DNA of 64,000 nt. Source: Puccinia triticina. Taxonomy: Eukaryota > Basidiomycota > Pucciniomycetes > Pucciniales > Pucciniaceae. The position numbers and the translations under genes are program-made. Below the pieces are notes generated by a model, which worked only from the letters and a program-made list of their open reading frames with translations, did no database searches and was not told where the DNA came from. The stretch covers positions 434,001 through 498,000 of the forward strand of contig NC_070564.1 in the NCBI RefSeq assembly GCF_026914185.1, in the 5' to 3' direction. Below are positions 1 through 10,479 of the stretch, one piece after another. How positions within the stretch are numbered: the stretch's first letter is position 1; each line of letters opens with the position of its first letter.

Positions 1-1201
1 TGATGACAGTGAGAAAAATAGCAGAGTGGGAGTCTCACCAAATGCGACTTGGAGGATGGAGTGGATACAATTGAGAAGACAAATGATGACTTTTGCATGG
101 CTAAGCTGTGATATAAATCAACTAGTACATACAATAAAGATTTGGTTTGAGAAAAATTGAATAAAAAATAACAATGAGTAAAACACTATCTAGAAGACTA
201 CACATGAAGATGAAATTACTAACAAGCTCTACTAATTAGGATTCAAAGACTACTAGGTGTGAGACTGCTGTACTATTTAAACCTACTAGTGATGCTTCAT
301 ACTGATCTTAGACATGAGAGAAATGATTCTGTGACAACATGGTTTGAGGGATAAGAGAGAAATCAGAATTCCAAAAGTTCATTCCCTTGCATGTGGGGCA
401 AAGGTCTGTTATCCTGTTACTTCAAAAATCCACACTCTTCAAGCCTCAAAATTTCCAGCAGAAAACCTCCTCTTGTCTACATACCCCGGTCAGCCATTGG
501 TTATTTGCAGTGAAAAAATTAATTTGAAATGATGAGACCAATTCATATTAGAAGAAAAATAACTAGCTAAAGAAAACGGCGAAATCAAATTCTATCCTTA
601 AATAGGTGATCAGCTACCGATAATTTGGTTTACTTCAGCTTCACGCCCTATGGATTTCAGAGAAAGACACATCCAGCCGAATTAATCTGTTTCAGTTTGA
701 ATAAAAAATTACAGATTTTATTTACAAGAGTGAAAACCTCAAATCACAATAAATAACTCATTGGATAGCCGCCGCACTTGTTTGTAAAACGTTTTTTTTG
801 GGACCCTTATTTTTATTTCCACAAGGATTCTGCCCTTTGTAGCGAATGAAATTCATTGTAGATAGCCTAATTTCGTACTTGACGCGCGGTTTGGTCCTAG
901 CAAAGGTTGTTGATCTGGTATACCGCCAGGGAAATCCAACCCCAATACGCACAAATCGTTTCCTGGTGAGGACGAATTCAGCATCTGAGAAGTACCATCA
1001 TGATCAGATACTACAACGGTCATGCCTGTGCCACTACTACTGCCGCTAGATTCCAACGGCGAGTTTTGAATTCTTTGGGGCAGTCCACCTGATGGATAAT
1101 GAGGAAGTTCACTCCGGCTGATTCAATCAGAAAAGTTAGATATTTCCAGTAGGCAATCAGCTCCCGCTCAGATGGTCAAAAACATGGCACCACAGAATAG
1201 C

Positions 1202-2562
1202 TTACTCGTATGAATAGTTGTCTAAGAAGGATGTCAACCCTGAATTTCTCCCCTCAGTTCCTCCAAAAGAACCGCTCTTCTTCTCAGACCTAAAAGTAGA
1301 CGTCCGGCTGTAGGAAGGCATTTCAGGTACCATCATATCGAAGGATCGTTTTGGGGGAGAGTAGTAGCCCGATGGACCTGTTACACCAGAAGTTCGTGGC
1401 TCTAACTTTTCACGCAACCTAGCGTCCTCGCTTGACCAACAGGGTGCTTCATCGCTAACGGGAGATATTTTACATAGCAAAGATGTGGTAGAATTTAGGG
1501 AGTTGAAGTTGTTCTCTTCTTTTTCAGATGATCGAGAATATGCGGCGGGCGGGCATCGTGGAAGGTCTGGAACAGGCGACTGCTGTCGTGGATACTTGTA
1601 GCGCATAAAGGGATCGAGTATTGAATTGGTAGTCGAAGCACCAGATCTAGCACTTGATTTGCCGACTGATTTGTTGTGGGTAATCCCGGCCGAACTGGTT
1701 TGAGCGGTTATGCTGCGTTCGTTAAACCCTGAGCCGGCAATTATAAACTCCTTAGCTGATCCGGGATATTCACCCCCTATAAACGGTGCGGTTATCATTA
1801 TGTTTCTGGTTGGAAGACTGCAATCCGACGCCTCATAAGCGAAAACCCTATTGCCCTCAGAGCGCACTTTGGAAAGCTTTTTACTTTTCCGGTAGTTGAC
1901 ACCCTGAGACCGTCTTTTCCGCAATATGCACAGGGCGATAAGAGCCGACGAAAGAATGAGGAAAACTACGACTAAGAGACAGAGACAAGTCAGCGCATTT
2001 TGTGCAATTCAGCCGACCAACGAGGAAGAAGATACTGACAAAAAACGCCGCATAGTATAGCACCGGTATTTCCACTCTTCTCCTCCGGAAACTCTTGAGC
2101 AGCCGAAGCACTTGATGAGGGTGCACTCGAGATTGGCTGACCTGATTCAGTGATGGATGAAATGGGAAGGGGAAAATTCTCTCCTTCGGTATTTGTTGTG
2201 ATTGTCTGGTCTGGAACGCTAGTCGGTGCTGAAGAGGCTGGTAAATCTGTAGTTGGTGATGGCACAGTAGTAGGAGAAGCTGCTGGCGCCTGTGAAAAAG
2301 TCGCCGTCGCTGTTGAGGTGGCGGGGTAACTCCCGTATTGAGACGTTTCAGAGGACCATCCTGTCGACTGGGTGGGACTCGCCCATCCTCCGGTGGCTTG
2401 GGGGCTCTGGGCCGAGTTCCAGGGATTTGAGGCTGCAGGCGTTCCTGTTGGCCGGTAGCTTGCAGATTGCCCCCAAACTGGGGTAGATGAGGAAGAGCTA
2501 GCTCCGGCGCCGCCGCCGTATTTCGGTTGTGCATACCATCCAGGAACGCGGGGAAAGAGCAT
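1202..2562 (-). CDS. Ser/Thr-rich single-pass membrane protein (hypothetical)
   Basis: I do not recognise the protein. Two exons are well supported: 2562-2040 and 1971-1202, joined across a 68 nt intron (donor GTCAGT, acceptor TCTTAG) in matching phase, giving about 430 residues. Residues 20-160 are rich in Ser, Thr, Pro and Ala, as in O-glycosylated fungal wall proteins. A hydrophobic segment of about 20 residues is created only by the splice (…AILCGVF joined to FVVFLILSSALIALCIL), followed by a basic stop-transfer stretch (RKRR) and a Ser-rich cytoplasmic tail of about 240 residues. The layout resembles Mid2/Wsc-type wall sensors, but there is no sequence evidence for that family. No signal peptide is seen at this start. 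The frame stays open upstream to an acceptor-like ATTAG near 2600, so a further 5' exon is likely. Three similar membrane proteins lie nearby. Confidence 0.6.
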
Positions 2563-3288
2563 GTCGTTTGAATGTAGGTTGGATCGAGCTCCGACCCCCT
2601 AATATTGATAAAGCTAAGTGCGGCACTCGGTAGCCGTTATCTTGAAATTTTGGTGTTCACGTCAAGGAGAGTGCGAGCCTGAGGTTAGGCGACCAGAGGA
2701 TACATGAATTTTGTTTCACTTGACTATTGACAATGCTTGATTTCCTTCGCGAGATGGTGATGGTGAAGATGATAAGGTGACAGTAGCCAGGCTAATGATG
2801 ATAAGTTTCATCATATCAGCCAGATGAGCAAGTCACCGTATCCGGTGTTCAACCGCAACAAGAAATGAGGATGCCCCAAGTGAGAGATCATCCTGGTGAG
2901 CAACGATGAGCGTCGACATAACCTTTCACTGCAACTATTCAAGACTTGGCATTGAAACATTGGCTCGTCACACCCAAGGTTAACCCGGATGATCACGAGC
3001 ACATCCTAGCAAAAAAAAGGAGTTTATCAGTAGAAGGGTGGCTTTGCACAACATCCTTTATGTCTAACTGGTTGAACTCGGAGGTGCTACACAGAATATT
3101 CAGTTGAGAAAGAGCTCCAGTCCTTTTAAAAGGTGGCTGCTAATACATAATAGCGAAAGATTTCCTTTCCATAATGGTCAAGGGAAACTGCAAAATTGCA
3201 CATAAGGGTAGCTCCTTTGATTAATATTGCCGGTGTACAAAGCACTGATCTGATTGATTCCTCGCAGTACTAGTTACATCTAACTTAA

Positions 3289-3412
3289 CGAAGTCCCTCT
3301 CTTTGTGGAGGGGTACGCCGTCCCGCAAGGACCCTCACCTCCTTCGGAGGTCGCTTCGCTCCGAGGAGGGAATTTAGAAGTTACATAGTTAACCGAGGAG
3401 GCAAAGAGGGAA
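3289..3412. repeat. Short inverted-repeat (MITE-like) element
   Basis: The two ends are imperfect inverted copies (GTCCCTCTCTTTGTGGA on the left; the reverse complement of the right end reads GTTCCCTCTTTGCCTCC). The middle is a GC-rich foldback (CCTCCTTCGGAGGTCGCTTC). It stands out from the AT-rich surroundings. No clear target duplication was identified. The rest of 2600-3890 shows no gene I can support. Confidence 0.4.
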
Positions 3413-3891
3413 CCTACTTGCGTACACATAACCAACTGCAATGCCAAGATCATGCATAGGCGGGCGGCATCTGTGCTCCGCTGAATGTCCAATCATCACT
3501 TAACGTTAGAGTCTCAAGATTGAGATGATTCCAAACTTGGGATGACATATGAAAATTGCATTTATGATACACACTTATTTATTAAATTAATTCTACAAGG
3601 AGAAAAATAACGGCCACCGAAAACAAAAAAAAAGGAAAAAGGAACCCAATTGCCCTAAAAAAATGCAAGGAAAACACCCTTGGGAAAACTTTTGTTGTGA
3701 TAGATACAGGCCCCTCTGAGCTTAATGAAATAAGTATGTAATGATCTGAACACCATGAAGAAGAACCTTTTTTATAAACGAAAAAGGTCGAAAAGATAAA
3801 CTTAGTAAAGGATATGGGATGGTCAGGAAATGAAGAAATAGGAATACAGGAGTTCTATTTATGATTGGGAAATTAATTAAACAAAAGGGAG

Positions 3892-5892
3892 CTAAATAGC
3901 TGCATGGTTTATCTTACTATGACCATAGGGATCAGGAATGTCTACCGAGCTGACGGAAGCCATAGTCTTCCTTTCAGCGCGCCGGAAGAAGCTTTGTCGT
4001 TTAGGCATCATTGAGTTAATTGAGACTGCGCTTTGTCGTTTGGCCATGATTGACTTGATGGATAGCGCACTTTGCCGCCTGGGCATCATCGACTTGGCCG
4101 ATGACTTGCGGAGACTACTTTTATGCAAAACACTCAACACATTCGCATTCGTCTTCCTCTTCTTTCCTTTGTTGGGTATGTAACGATTGTTTGCAAAACC
4201 GGGCGTCGCAGTAGATCCCGGTCGGGTGACGATTTCATTGAGTGGACTTGGCGGGCTGGTGGGTGGACTAGGTGGACTGGGAGGATTGGGAGGACTGGGT
4301 GGACTACGCGACGGCTGTAGGTCTTGATCCCGACGAGCCTTTTGGCCATATTTGTAGCGTGGTCGGTTTAGAATCGGGCCGGGTACTTCTGGAGGAGAAG
4401 GGACGACCCGGGGCATAGGGTAAGAGAAGTTGGTGATCCGGCTGAGCAAATTTTGAGTCGGCAAATCCACCTGGGCAGCACTGATCTTCTTGGGATCTCC
4501 CGCCGGAGGAAGGTAGAATGATGGGAAGTCCGGATCCACTTTTTGTGAATCTCGATTGCCTGGATCACTTTCCTGCTCGTACTCCTGCCCGTCAAAGTCA
4601 AGAATGTCGGTAACCATTTGTGACTTTACTCGGTTGGCTTCTAGATTTTGAATTGGAATCCCACTAAGCGACATAAAATCAGGAAATTAGCTTCGATTAT
4701 TCATTTCAAACAACCAGCTGAAGGCTGGAATGACGCACGCTTCGTTTGTGGCAACATTTCTGAATTTTGCAACTTGGGGGAATATGAGAGATCCTGTTGA
4801 GAATCCGGACCTGAATGTTGAGCGGCGTGTTTGAAAACTTCCGTTGTCATCCGAGGCCTCGCTTTCAGTATCCTGGGGGAAATATTGACTGGTATTATTG
4901 TTGTAAGTATTTGAAAAGCGGGCTGCCTGCTCAATTTGTGGATGCATGATTGGACCACCATGATATTTCATTGGAAGTAAGCTGTCTACTCGAGGATGGT
5001 CACCCACGACTTCAAGGTAATTGACTTCATTCAGGCGAGCACCTTCAGCCGTATCAGCTAGTGGTCTATGAGATTGACGGAAGGCAGGCCCAAAGCTTGA
5101 GGAGGAATTACGATTTAGTGAAGGTGGATTAGCATAGTACATGTCGCCTTCGCCTAGATAAGGTGTCCCTCGAAAGGAGGACGAGGACTGTTTGGGAACC
5201 ATAAGAGTGCTGAGGATTGGATTGTGTAGAAATGACTCTCTTTGTGTCCTTCTCTTTGCAAGTGTTGCCCGGCGCCGACGTTGGATATGCCAACAACCCA
5301 GAAGGATTGTAAAGACGAGTAAGAGGGCGCCGAGGGCTATTCCAACGATTGCCCCGGCTGGTATTTGGATTCTATCTGGGCTGTTGTTGGGCAGATTGAA
5401 GTTAGATTCAAGAGGAGAATCGGGTTGGGTGGCTATTATCGGTGTGTATGGAGCGTTAGTGACGACTGGCGGGGGTGTCGGAGAGAATGGTGCTGGTATA
5501 TTTGTTGTTCGGGGAATCTGAGTGCTGGGGGTGCCAAGGGAAACCGGTGAGCGGGAAGGAGGTGGTTGCACGGTGCTAGGGGGAGTTGCTGGTGGAGTAA
5601 AAGCACTGATCAACTCGCTGCACGTATCATCCAGGGCTCTCCAGCCAGGCTACTCACGGCGGGCGCCAAGAGTTGTTCGTGAGCTGGATGGATCGACACT
5701 AATCGGATTAGCCGCCAGAGGGGTCGGAGTTGGGTAGAATCCGCCCAGTAGTGGGACACCCCCGACGACCTCACCTCCAAGGGTCGAGGCAGTTGATGGA
5801 TTGGCGATTCCCAGGAGTTGGTTGAAGTTCCCTTGGACAGTCTGAATCTCTTTCCAGAGTTCTGGTGAGATCGGCATGAAGGCGTTGGACAT
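3892..5892 (-). CDS. Proline-rich single-pass membrane protein with RRQS repeats (hypothetical)
   Basis: Product not recognised. The 5' exon begins near 5892 (MSNAFMPISPELW); its splice into the next exon (about 5608 downward) was not resolved because the obvious GTGAGT donor gives the wrong phase. The next intron is clear: 4738-4664, donor GTGCGT, acceptor GCTTAG, phase 2, joining …ATNEA to GIPIQN. The extracellular part is Pro/Thr/Ser rich. A transmembrane helix (AIVGIALGALLLVFTILLGC) is followed by HIQRRRR. The long cytoplasmic tail has a polyproline tract (SPPSPPTSPPSP, a candidate SH3 ligand) and, near the C terminus, three tandem copies of a motif ending in (R/K)RQS, which fit basophilic kinase sites. 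Stop codon at 3892-3894. A signalling receptor or polarity scaffold is possible; this is inference. Confidence 0.6.
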
Positions 5893-6866
5893 GCCGGGAA
5901 GGGATGGCTCGAAATTCGTCCTGCTGGGGTTCGCAGATAGTCGAGGTTCGCCATGCGAGTCATATGTCTGGTATATAAGAAGAGTCGTCTTGGCCTGGCT
6001 TTGCGGTAGCGGGGTACTCCTTGCGGCCTAATCTGGTTAGACTAATCTGTGGCCGTCGTTTGCCCAGCCTTGAATGTGGACTCGAGACACGAGACCGGTT
6101 GTCAGGAGAGAGGTGAACGCATTTTGCCGGATATCCCGAGCGACAGTCCGGCATATCTGGCAAAGGACCTCGGATCACACCAGATATCAGACATCCGAGG
6201 TTCCCAAGCCTGCGGATATGGACGGATATGACGCTTCTGACATCTTACAATCTTGGCACAATCACAGAAGGTGTGCGCAGGCCAAGCCCTTCCAATGGGA
6301 AATCTGTTGTCCCACCATCAGGCCTGTATATAAAAACCTCCCCATAAATGTGCCCCTATGTTTTTTACTCAGTTTGTCACATTTTTATTTTTTGGCTGAG
6401 CATGTTCAGGTTACATAGCATTTTTTTCTGCAGGGAGTGATTTTTTCCCCATGATTTTCCCAATTGCTCCTGCCGTGTATACATATTTAGTAGCTTTGCA
6501 CCAATGCCATCCATCTCACTACAAAGACGGCCATATAACTCTAAACTCTACTTATCTTATTCAATCATCTTCTTTGACCATCAAGACTTCAGTGTAAGTA
6601 CTTGCTTTCCATTGTCAAGCTTTCTCTGCAATCATTGCATTCCATTCCTTCTGAATCTCTGTTATGGTCATCCGTATTTCCCTTCCCTTCTCCAATCCAA
6701 GTATGCCACTGGCCAGCTTCATTGCCATCGTACATATTTAGGTTATCACTTGACACCTCTTTGCTTCTGCTCTCTCATATGCATGGGGCAAAATTACCCC
6801 GGGGAACCCAAAAACCCCAAAGACAAGCACTGCAGAGTTTTGCGGATTTTAGCGGAGTTTAGCTGA
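5893..6866. other. Intergenic region, no supported gene
   Basis: Only short open frames without coding character are present. The stretch leads up to the left end of the CACTA element at 6870, whose 3 bp target duplication (GTA) occupies 6867-6869. Confidence 0.5.
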
Positions 6867-6869
6867 GTA

Positions 6870-6942
6870 CACTACAAACATTATGTACTTTACATGCATG
6901 TATAGTGGTCCAAAGTCATAGTATAGCGGTTTGACATATAGC
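6870..6942 (+). repeat. Left terminal inverted repeat of CACTA element
   Basis: 73 bp, inverted match to 10303-10375. It contains internal copies of a TATAGCGGTTTGACATATAGC-like motif that may serve as subterminal binding sites. Confidence 0.85.
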
Positions 6943-6977
6943 AGTTGCATTTTTTTAAAAGTACTCCAGATTGTATT

Positions 6978-7168
6978 AGGGGGTTTCAAACATGGTGCAG
7001 GTACCAGTTCAGGAACCCCAATTCAGGAAAACAAAGTTCCTGCAAAATGAATTTTCAAAATATTTCTGTATGTTTTCTGGGTAAAATTGGGTGGGTGTGT
7101 TGCAGGTGCCCTGATTTTGTGGATTGGGGGTTCCTGAAACAGGACCTGCACCATGTTTGAAACCCCCT
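6978..7168. mobile_element. 191 bp MITE nested in the CACTA element
   Basis: Terminal inverted repeats of about 50 bp start AGGGGGTTTCAAACATGGTG and are flanked by ATT on both sides (6975-6977 and 7169-7171). There is no coding capacity. The 3 bp duplication and GGG ends do not settle the superfamily. Confidence 0.7.
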
Positions 7169-7216
7169 ATTGAATTGAAGAAGCAATTGAATTTTGATAG
7201 TTTCAAATTTGCATCT

Positions 7217-7867
7217 TCATGTCAAGATGCCTCTTTGAAATGGCCCATTAGCAGCATTTTCCCTCATCAACTGGAATAGAAGTAGCTTAGACTCAGAGCA
7301 AGCAAATGGGGATGGACAAATGCCGCAACTGTAAATCAAATGATGCTCAAATTTTTCCATTGAATAAGCTTTGATAATAAATACTTCCCTCACTGATTGT
7401 GGCATTACACACTGGTGCAAAACAGCAAAAACATGTGAAAATCCTGCTATTTAGGCTGCTAGGATGCACATTGGGGTGGAAAAATACCCCAACTGTAAAT
7501 CAAATGGTGCCCAAAGGTTCTCCATTGAATAAGCTTTCATAATAAGTACTCCCCTCACTGATTGTGGCATTGCAAACTGGTGCAAAACAGCAAAAACAGG
7601 TGGAAATCCTGCTATTTAGGCCGCGAGCATGCGCATTGGGGTGGATAAATGCCGCAACTGTAAATTGAATGGTGCCCAAATTTTCTCCATTGAATAATGT
7701 TCCATAAAAAATACTCTTCTCACTGATGGTGCCATTGCACACTGGTGCAAAACAGCAAAAACAGTTGGAAATCCTGGTATTTAGGCTGCAAGCATGCACA
7801 TTGGGGTGGAAATATGCCGCAACTGTAAATAAAATTGTGCCCAAATTTTCTTAATTGAATAATCTTC
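7217..7867. repeat. Tandem array of a ~170 bp repeat
   Basis: About four diverged units each carry TGCCGCAACTGTAAAT, a TCTCCATTGAATAA stretch, CCTCACTGATTGTGGCATT, GGTGCAAAACAGCAAAAACA and a GCATGCACATTGGGGTGG stretch. Translations of the minus strand look similar from unit to unit only because the DNA is repeated; I do not regard them as genes. Confidence 0.75.
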
Positions 7868-7925
7868 CACCAGGGGGGAAAGTGTGGCACTCTCTGGAGA
7901 GTGCCAGGCCGTAATTCTGTCAGTA
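7868..7925 (+). repeat. Isolated terminus of a second CACC-type transposon family
   Basis: The sequence begins CACCAGGGGGGAAAGTGTGG and continues with a short palindrome (TGGCACTCT, 4 nt, AGAGTGCCA) and GTAATTC. It matches both ends of the 20.6 kb element at 39297-59890, including the spacing. It interrupts the tandem array. No matching opposite end was seen before the array resumes near 8890, so this looks like a truncated or rearranged relative. Confidence 0.7.
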
Positions 7926-8892
7926 AAATGGTCTGATGTGAGTTAGATGTGAGTTGCAACTCTTTGTTCAACTTTATTCCCAACAGATGTGTGACTGTAG
8001 GTGAAGTGGTTGCGGGATGATCTGTAACTCAATTCCAACACATGGAAATATCTTAGTTGAAATTTTCTGTTTGGTTCATATCAAACAAAATCCTGGATGT
8101 GAGCTTCAATTCACAAGATATTTTGCCAAGAATGTAACTATCCTGATGCTCAAAGATATCCTTGACCAAGTGACAAGGAATATTTTTCTGGGCTGAGTTT
8201 TTTCAATCAAAACCCACATAAAATCACATAATGAACAATAGCTGTAAAATATAGCAACCACAAAGGCTCAGCTAACTGGTAAATCAATCCTTGTGGGATA
8301 TTTCCGCCATGCCTGTTCCCTTCATCTATTGGGAGGAAAGTTATGTAAAATTAAATTTCTCTTTTTTGAGTATCACACAGTGTCAAAGCTGGGAAAACCT
8401 CTGTAACCTGCATTCCCTCCCTCTAATATGAAATGTGAACAATCAAAGAGGCCTTTTCACCAACCATGTTTACCAAGTGATGGTCCAATTCTGCAGGCTA
8501 AAGTTTGCCATGCCGTTGTGGTAGACGGAAAAGTGGAAAAATAAAAAGTTTTTTCTATGACACATAATTACTCATACTAGGCCTCAAGATACCATCAAAT
8601 GGACCTCAGAAATGGATTCTACGGCCAATTTTACCCCTAGTCACCACCGGAAGCGTCACGGGAGCCCCTCTGGATTGGAACCTACACGCCCTTGGACAAT
8701 GGACACCCATCACACGTTCAGCATACCCAGTCACCAGCCTGTCACAAGCCTCAAGTCAAGGATCACAGTATTATGCTTAAACACATCACAGGATACAAGC
8801 ATACATCTCCCCATCAGACTATAGTCATCACATAGTATCAAGTACTCTTCTATTTCCATATTATGATGTCATCCCGCACTGACCCTGCAGCC
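7926..8892. other. Unique segment next to the isolated CACC terminus
   Basis: This roughly 970 bp stretch separates blocks of the 170 bp repeat and begins with the CACC terminus. It has no supported reading frame and is probably the body of the truncated insertion. Confidence 0.4.
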
Positions 8893-9166
8893 TCCCTCAT
8901 CAACTGGAATAGAAGTAGCTTAGAACAAGCAAATGGGGGTGGAAAAATGCCGCAACTGTAAATAAAATGGCGCCCAAATGTTCTCCATTGAATATTATTC
9001 CATAAGAAATACTCCCCTCACTGATTGTGGCATTACACACTGGTGCAAAACAGCAAAACCAGGTGAAAATCCTGCTATTTAGGCTGCAAGCATGCACATT
9101 GGGGTGGAAAAATGCCGCAAATGTAAATCAAATGGTCCACAAATTTTCTTAATTGAAAAATCTTAC
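8893..9166. repeat. Further copy of the ~170 bp repeat
   Basis: The TGCCGCAACTGTAAAT and GGTGCAAAACAGCAAAA blocks of the array at 7217-7867 recur in the same order and orientation. A last copy follows at about 9955-10180. Confidence 0.7.
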
Positions 9167-9945
9167 ATTAGTGGTTTAACATTAAGCGGACCAAAAGGCA
9201 CATCACAAAAAAAATGGCAGCATCTCCCCCAACTGTACAACAAAACTACAGGTACAAAATGTCCTGGACCACTTGGCATTCTAAGCAATTGGCGCCAAGC
9301 AAGAGCCAAGCGGTGACCTCCACTACTCCACAAGCGGTGTCCTTCTATACCTTTCCCCCCAACCCCAACTGACCACAACTTCTGCCTCTCTTTATTCCTT
9401 TTCCGAACCCATTACGTCTTGGCCACAATTGTATGCATTTCCTTTCGCATATTGTATCACATCGCTTACAAGAATGCAAAGCTTATTGCGTGCTCCAAAT
9501 CCGGGAAACTGAGACTGTTTCCCGGGATGGTATGCTAATCTTCACCACTACAGCTTTTCCAACTAACAAACCCAGCCCTACATATCGCCGGAATATCACC
9601 AATTCCGGGATACTGAGACCGTGTCCCGGGATAAGATGTCTTCCCGGGCCCCGCCTATTTCCCGGAAAAGGATGCTCGCCAATTCCGGGAGACTGAGACC
9701 GTGTCCCGGAATACGGGTGCCAATAATTGTACCAAGAGTGTGTTTGTCAATTCCAGGATACTGAACTGTGTTGGGGCATACTATGTTTCCCTGGGCCTTG
9801 CCAACTTCTTGGAATAGGAAGTTTGCCTTTTCTGGGAAACTGATACCGTGTCCTGTGGAAGGTGTATTAAAAAAAAAACTTTCAAAATTAATATCACATA
9901 ATTAATGGTTGCGGGGGGGCGCAGCCGCCCTTAAACCCTAGTAAT
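9167..9945. mobile_element. Probable insertion with Helitron-like 3' end
   Basis: This segment splits one unit of the 170 bp repeat. Its right end has a GC hairpin (GGGCG…CGCCC near 9915-9931) followed by TTAAACCCTAG and then T, which matches the hairpin-CTRR-T signature of Helitron 3' ends. The left end does not show the canonical TC, and the two ends also share an imperfect inverted TTAGTGGTTTAA-like sequence, so another DNA transposon type remains possible. Confidence 0.35.
9490..9870. repeat. Diverged minisatellite of TTCCGGGA-ACTGAGACCGTGTCCCGGGAT units
   Basis: At least five spaced copies of a motif with TTCCGGGA, then ACTGAGACCGTG, then TCCCGGGA are present. Each copy is itself an imperfect palindrome (TCCGGGA…TCCCGGGA). 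Later copies decay toward TTCTGGGA. Confidence 0.55.
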
Positions 9946-10302
9946 AAATAATCTTCTCACTGATTACACACTGGTGCAAAACAGCAAAAACAGGTGAAAA
10001 TCCTGCTATTTAGGCTGCAATCATGCACATTGGGGTGGAAAAATGCCGCAAATGTAAATTGAATGCTCCTCAATTGTTCTCCATTGAATATTCTCTCATA
10101 AAGAACAATCTCCTCACTGATTGTGGCATTGCATACTGATGCAAACCACCTTATATTCCAGACAATGATGCAAAATCCTGCTAATGGCAAATTTTCAAAG
10201 ATGCATTGTGTGCATAATGAGCTGTAAATTTTCAACAATACCAAGTCAAATTCTTTTTCAATTCAATAATGTTCATTTGTAGTAATTAAAAAAAACACCA
10301 CC

Positions 10303-10375
10303 GCTATATGTCAAACCGCTATACCATGACATTGAACCGCTATACATGCATGTAAACTACATAATGTTTGTAGTG
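10303..10375 (-). repeat. Right terminal inverted repeat of CACTA element
   Basis: Inverted partner of 6870-6942, followed by the GTA target duplication at 10376-10378. Confidence 0.85.
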
Positions 10376-10406
10376 GTATTTTTGTGCCTCAGTACGCCAA
10401 GCATCA

Positions 10407-10477
10407 GATGACTTAGCTCAGCAGTAGAGCAGGTCTGTACCATGACAATGACATGGGTTTTACTCCCATAGTTGTCA
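10407..10477 (+). pseudogene. tRNA-like sequence (degenerate tRNA or SINE head)
   Basis: A 7 bp acceptor stem (GATGACT with AGTTGTC, two G-T pairs), a D arm with a box A-like TAGCTCAGCAGTAGAGC (stem GCTC/GAGC), and a T arm (ATGGG/CCCAT, 7 nt loop) fall in tRNA order over about 70 nt. The anticodon stem is poor and the T loop (TTTTACT) departs from TTCRANN, so a functional tRNA is unlikely. No intron or clear tail was identified. Confidence 0.4.
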
Positions 10478-10479
10478 CT

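Larger units (their letters stand above)
6870..10375. mobile_element. Non-autonomous CACTA (CMC) DNA transposon
   Basis: Both ends begin CACTACAAACATTATGTA and stay matched as inverted repeats for 73 bp (6870-6942 and 10303-10375) with only a few mismatches. The flanks are GTA on both sides (6867-6869 and 10376-10378), the 3 bp target duplication expected of the CACTA superfamily. No transposase frame lies inside the 3506 bp, so movement would depend on an enzyme supplied elsewhere. The interior is filled with a repeat of about 170 bp and with younger insertions: a MITE at 6978-7168, a foreign CACC-type terminus at 7868, and a segment at about 9167-9945. Confidence 0.85.

Noticed and set aside
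1..1200. Small frames at the left edge
   Set aside because: No motif, splice or neighbour support; AT-rich intergenic sequence downstream of the first membrane-protein gene.
7500..7983. Cys-rich open frames on the minus strand of the tandem array (FCCFAPVCNATIS-type)
   Set aside because: The similarity between them comes from the DNA repeat; there is no start context, no splice support, and each unit carries its own breaks.
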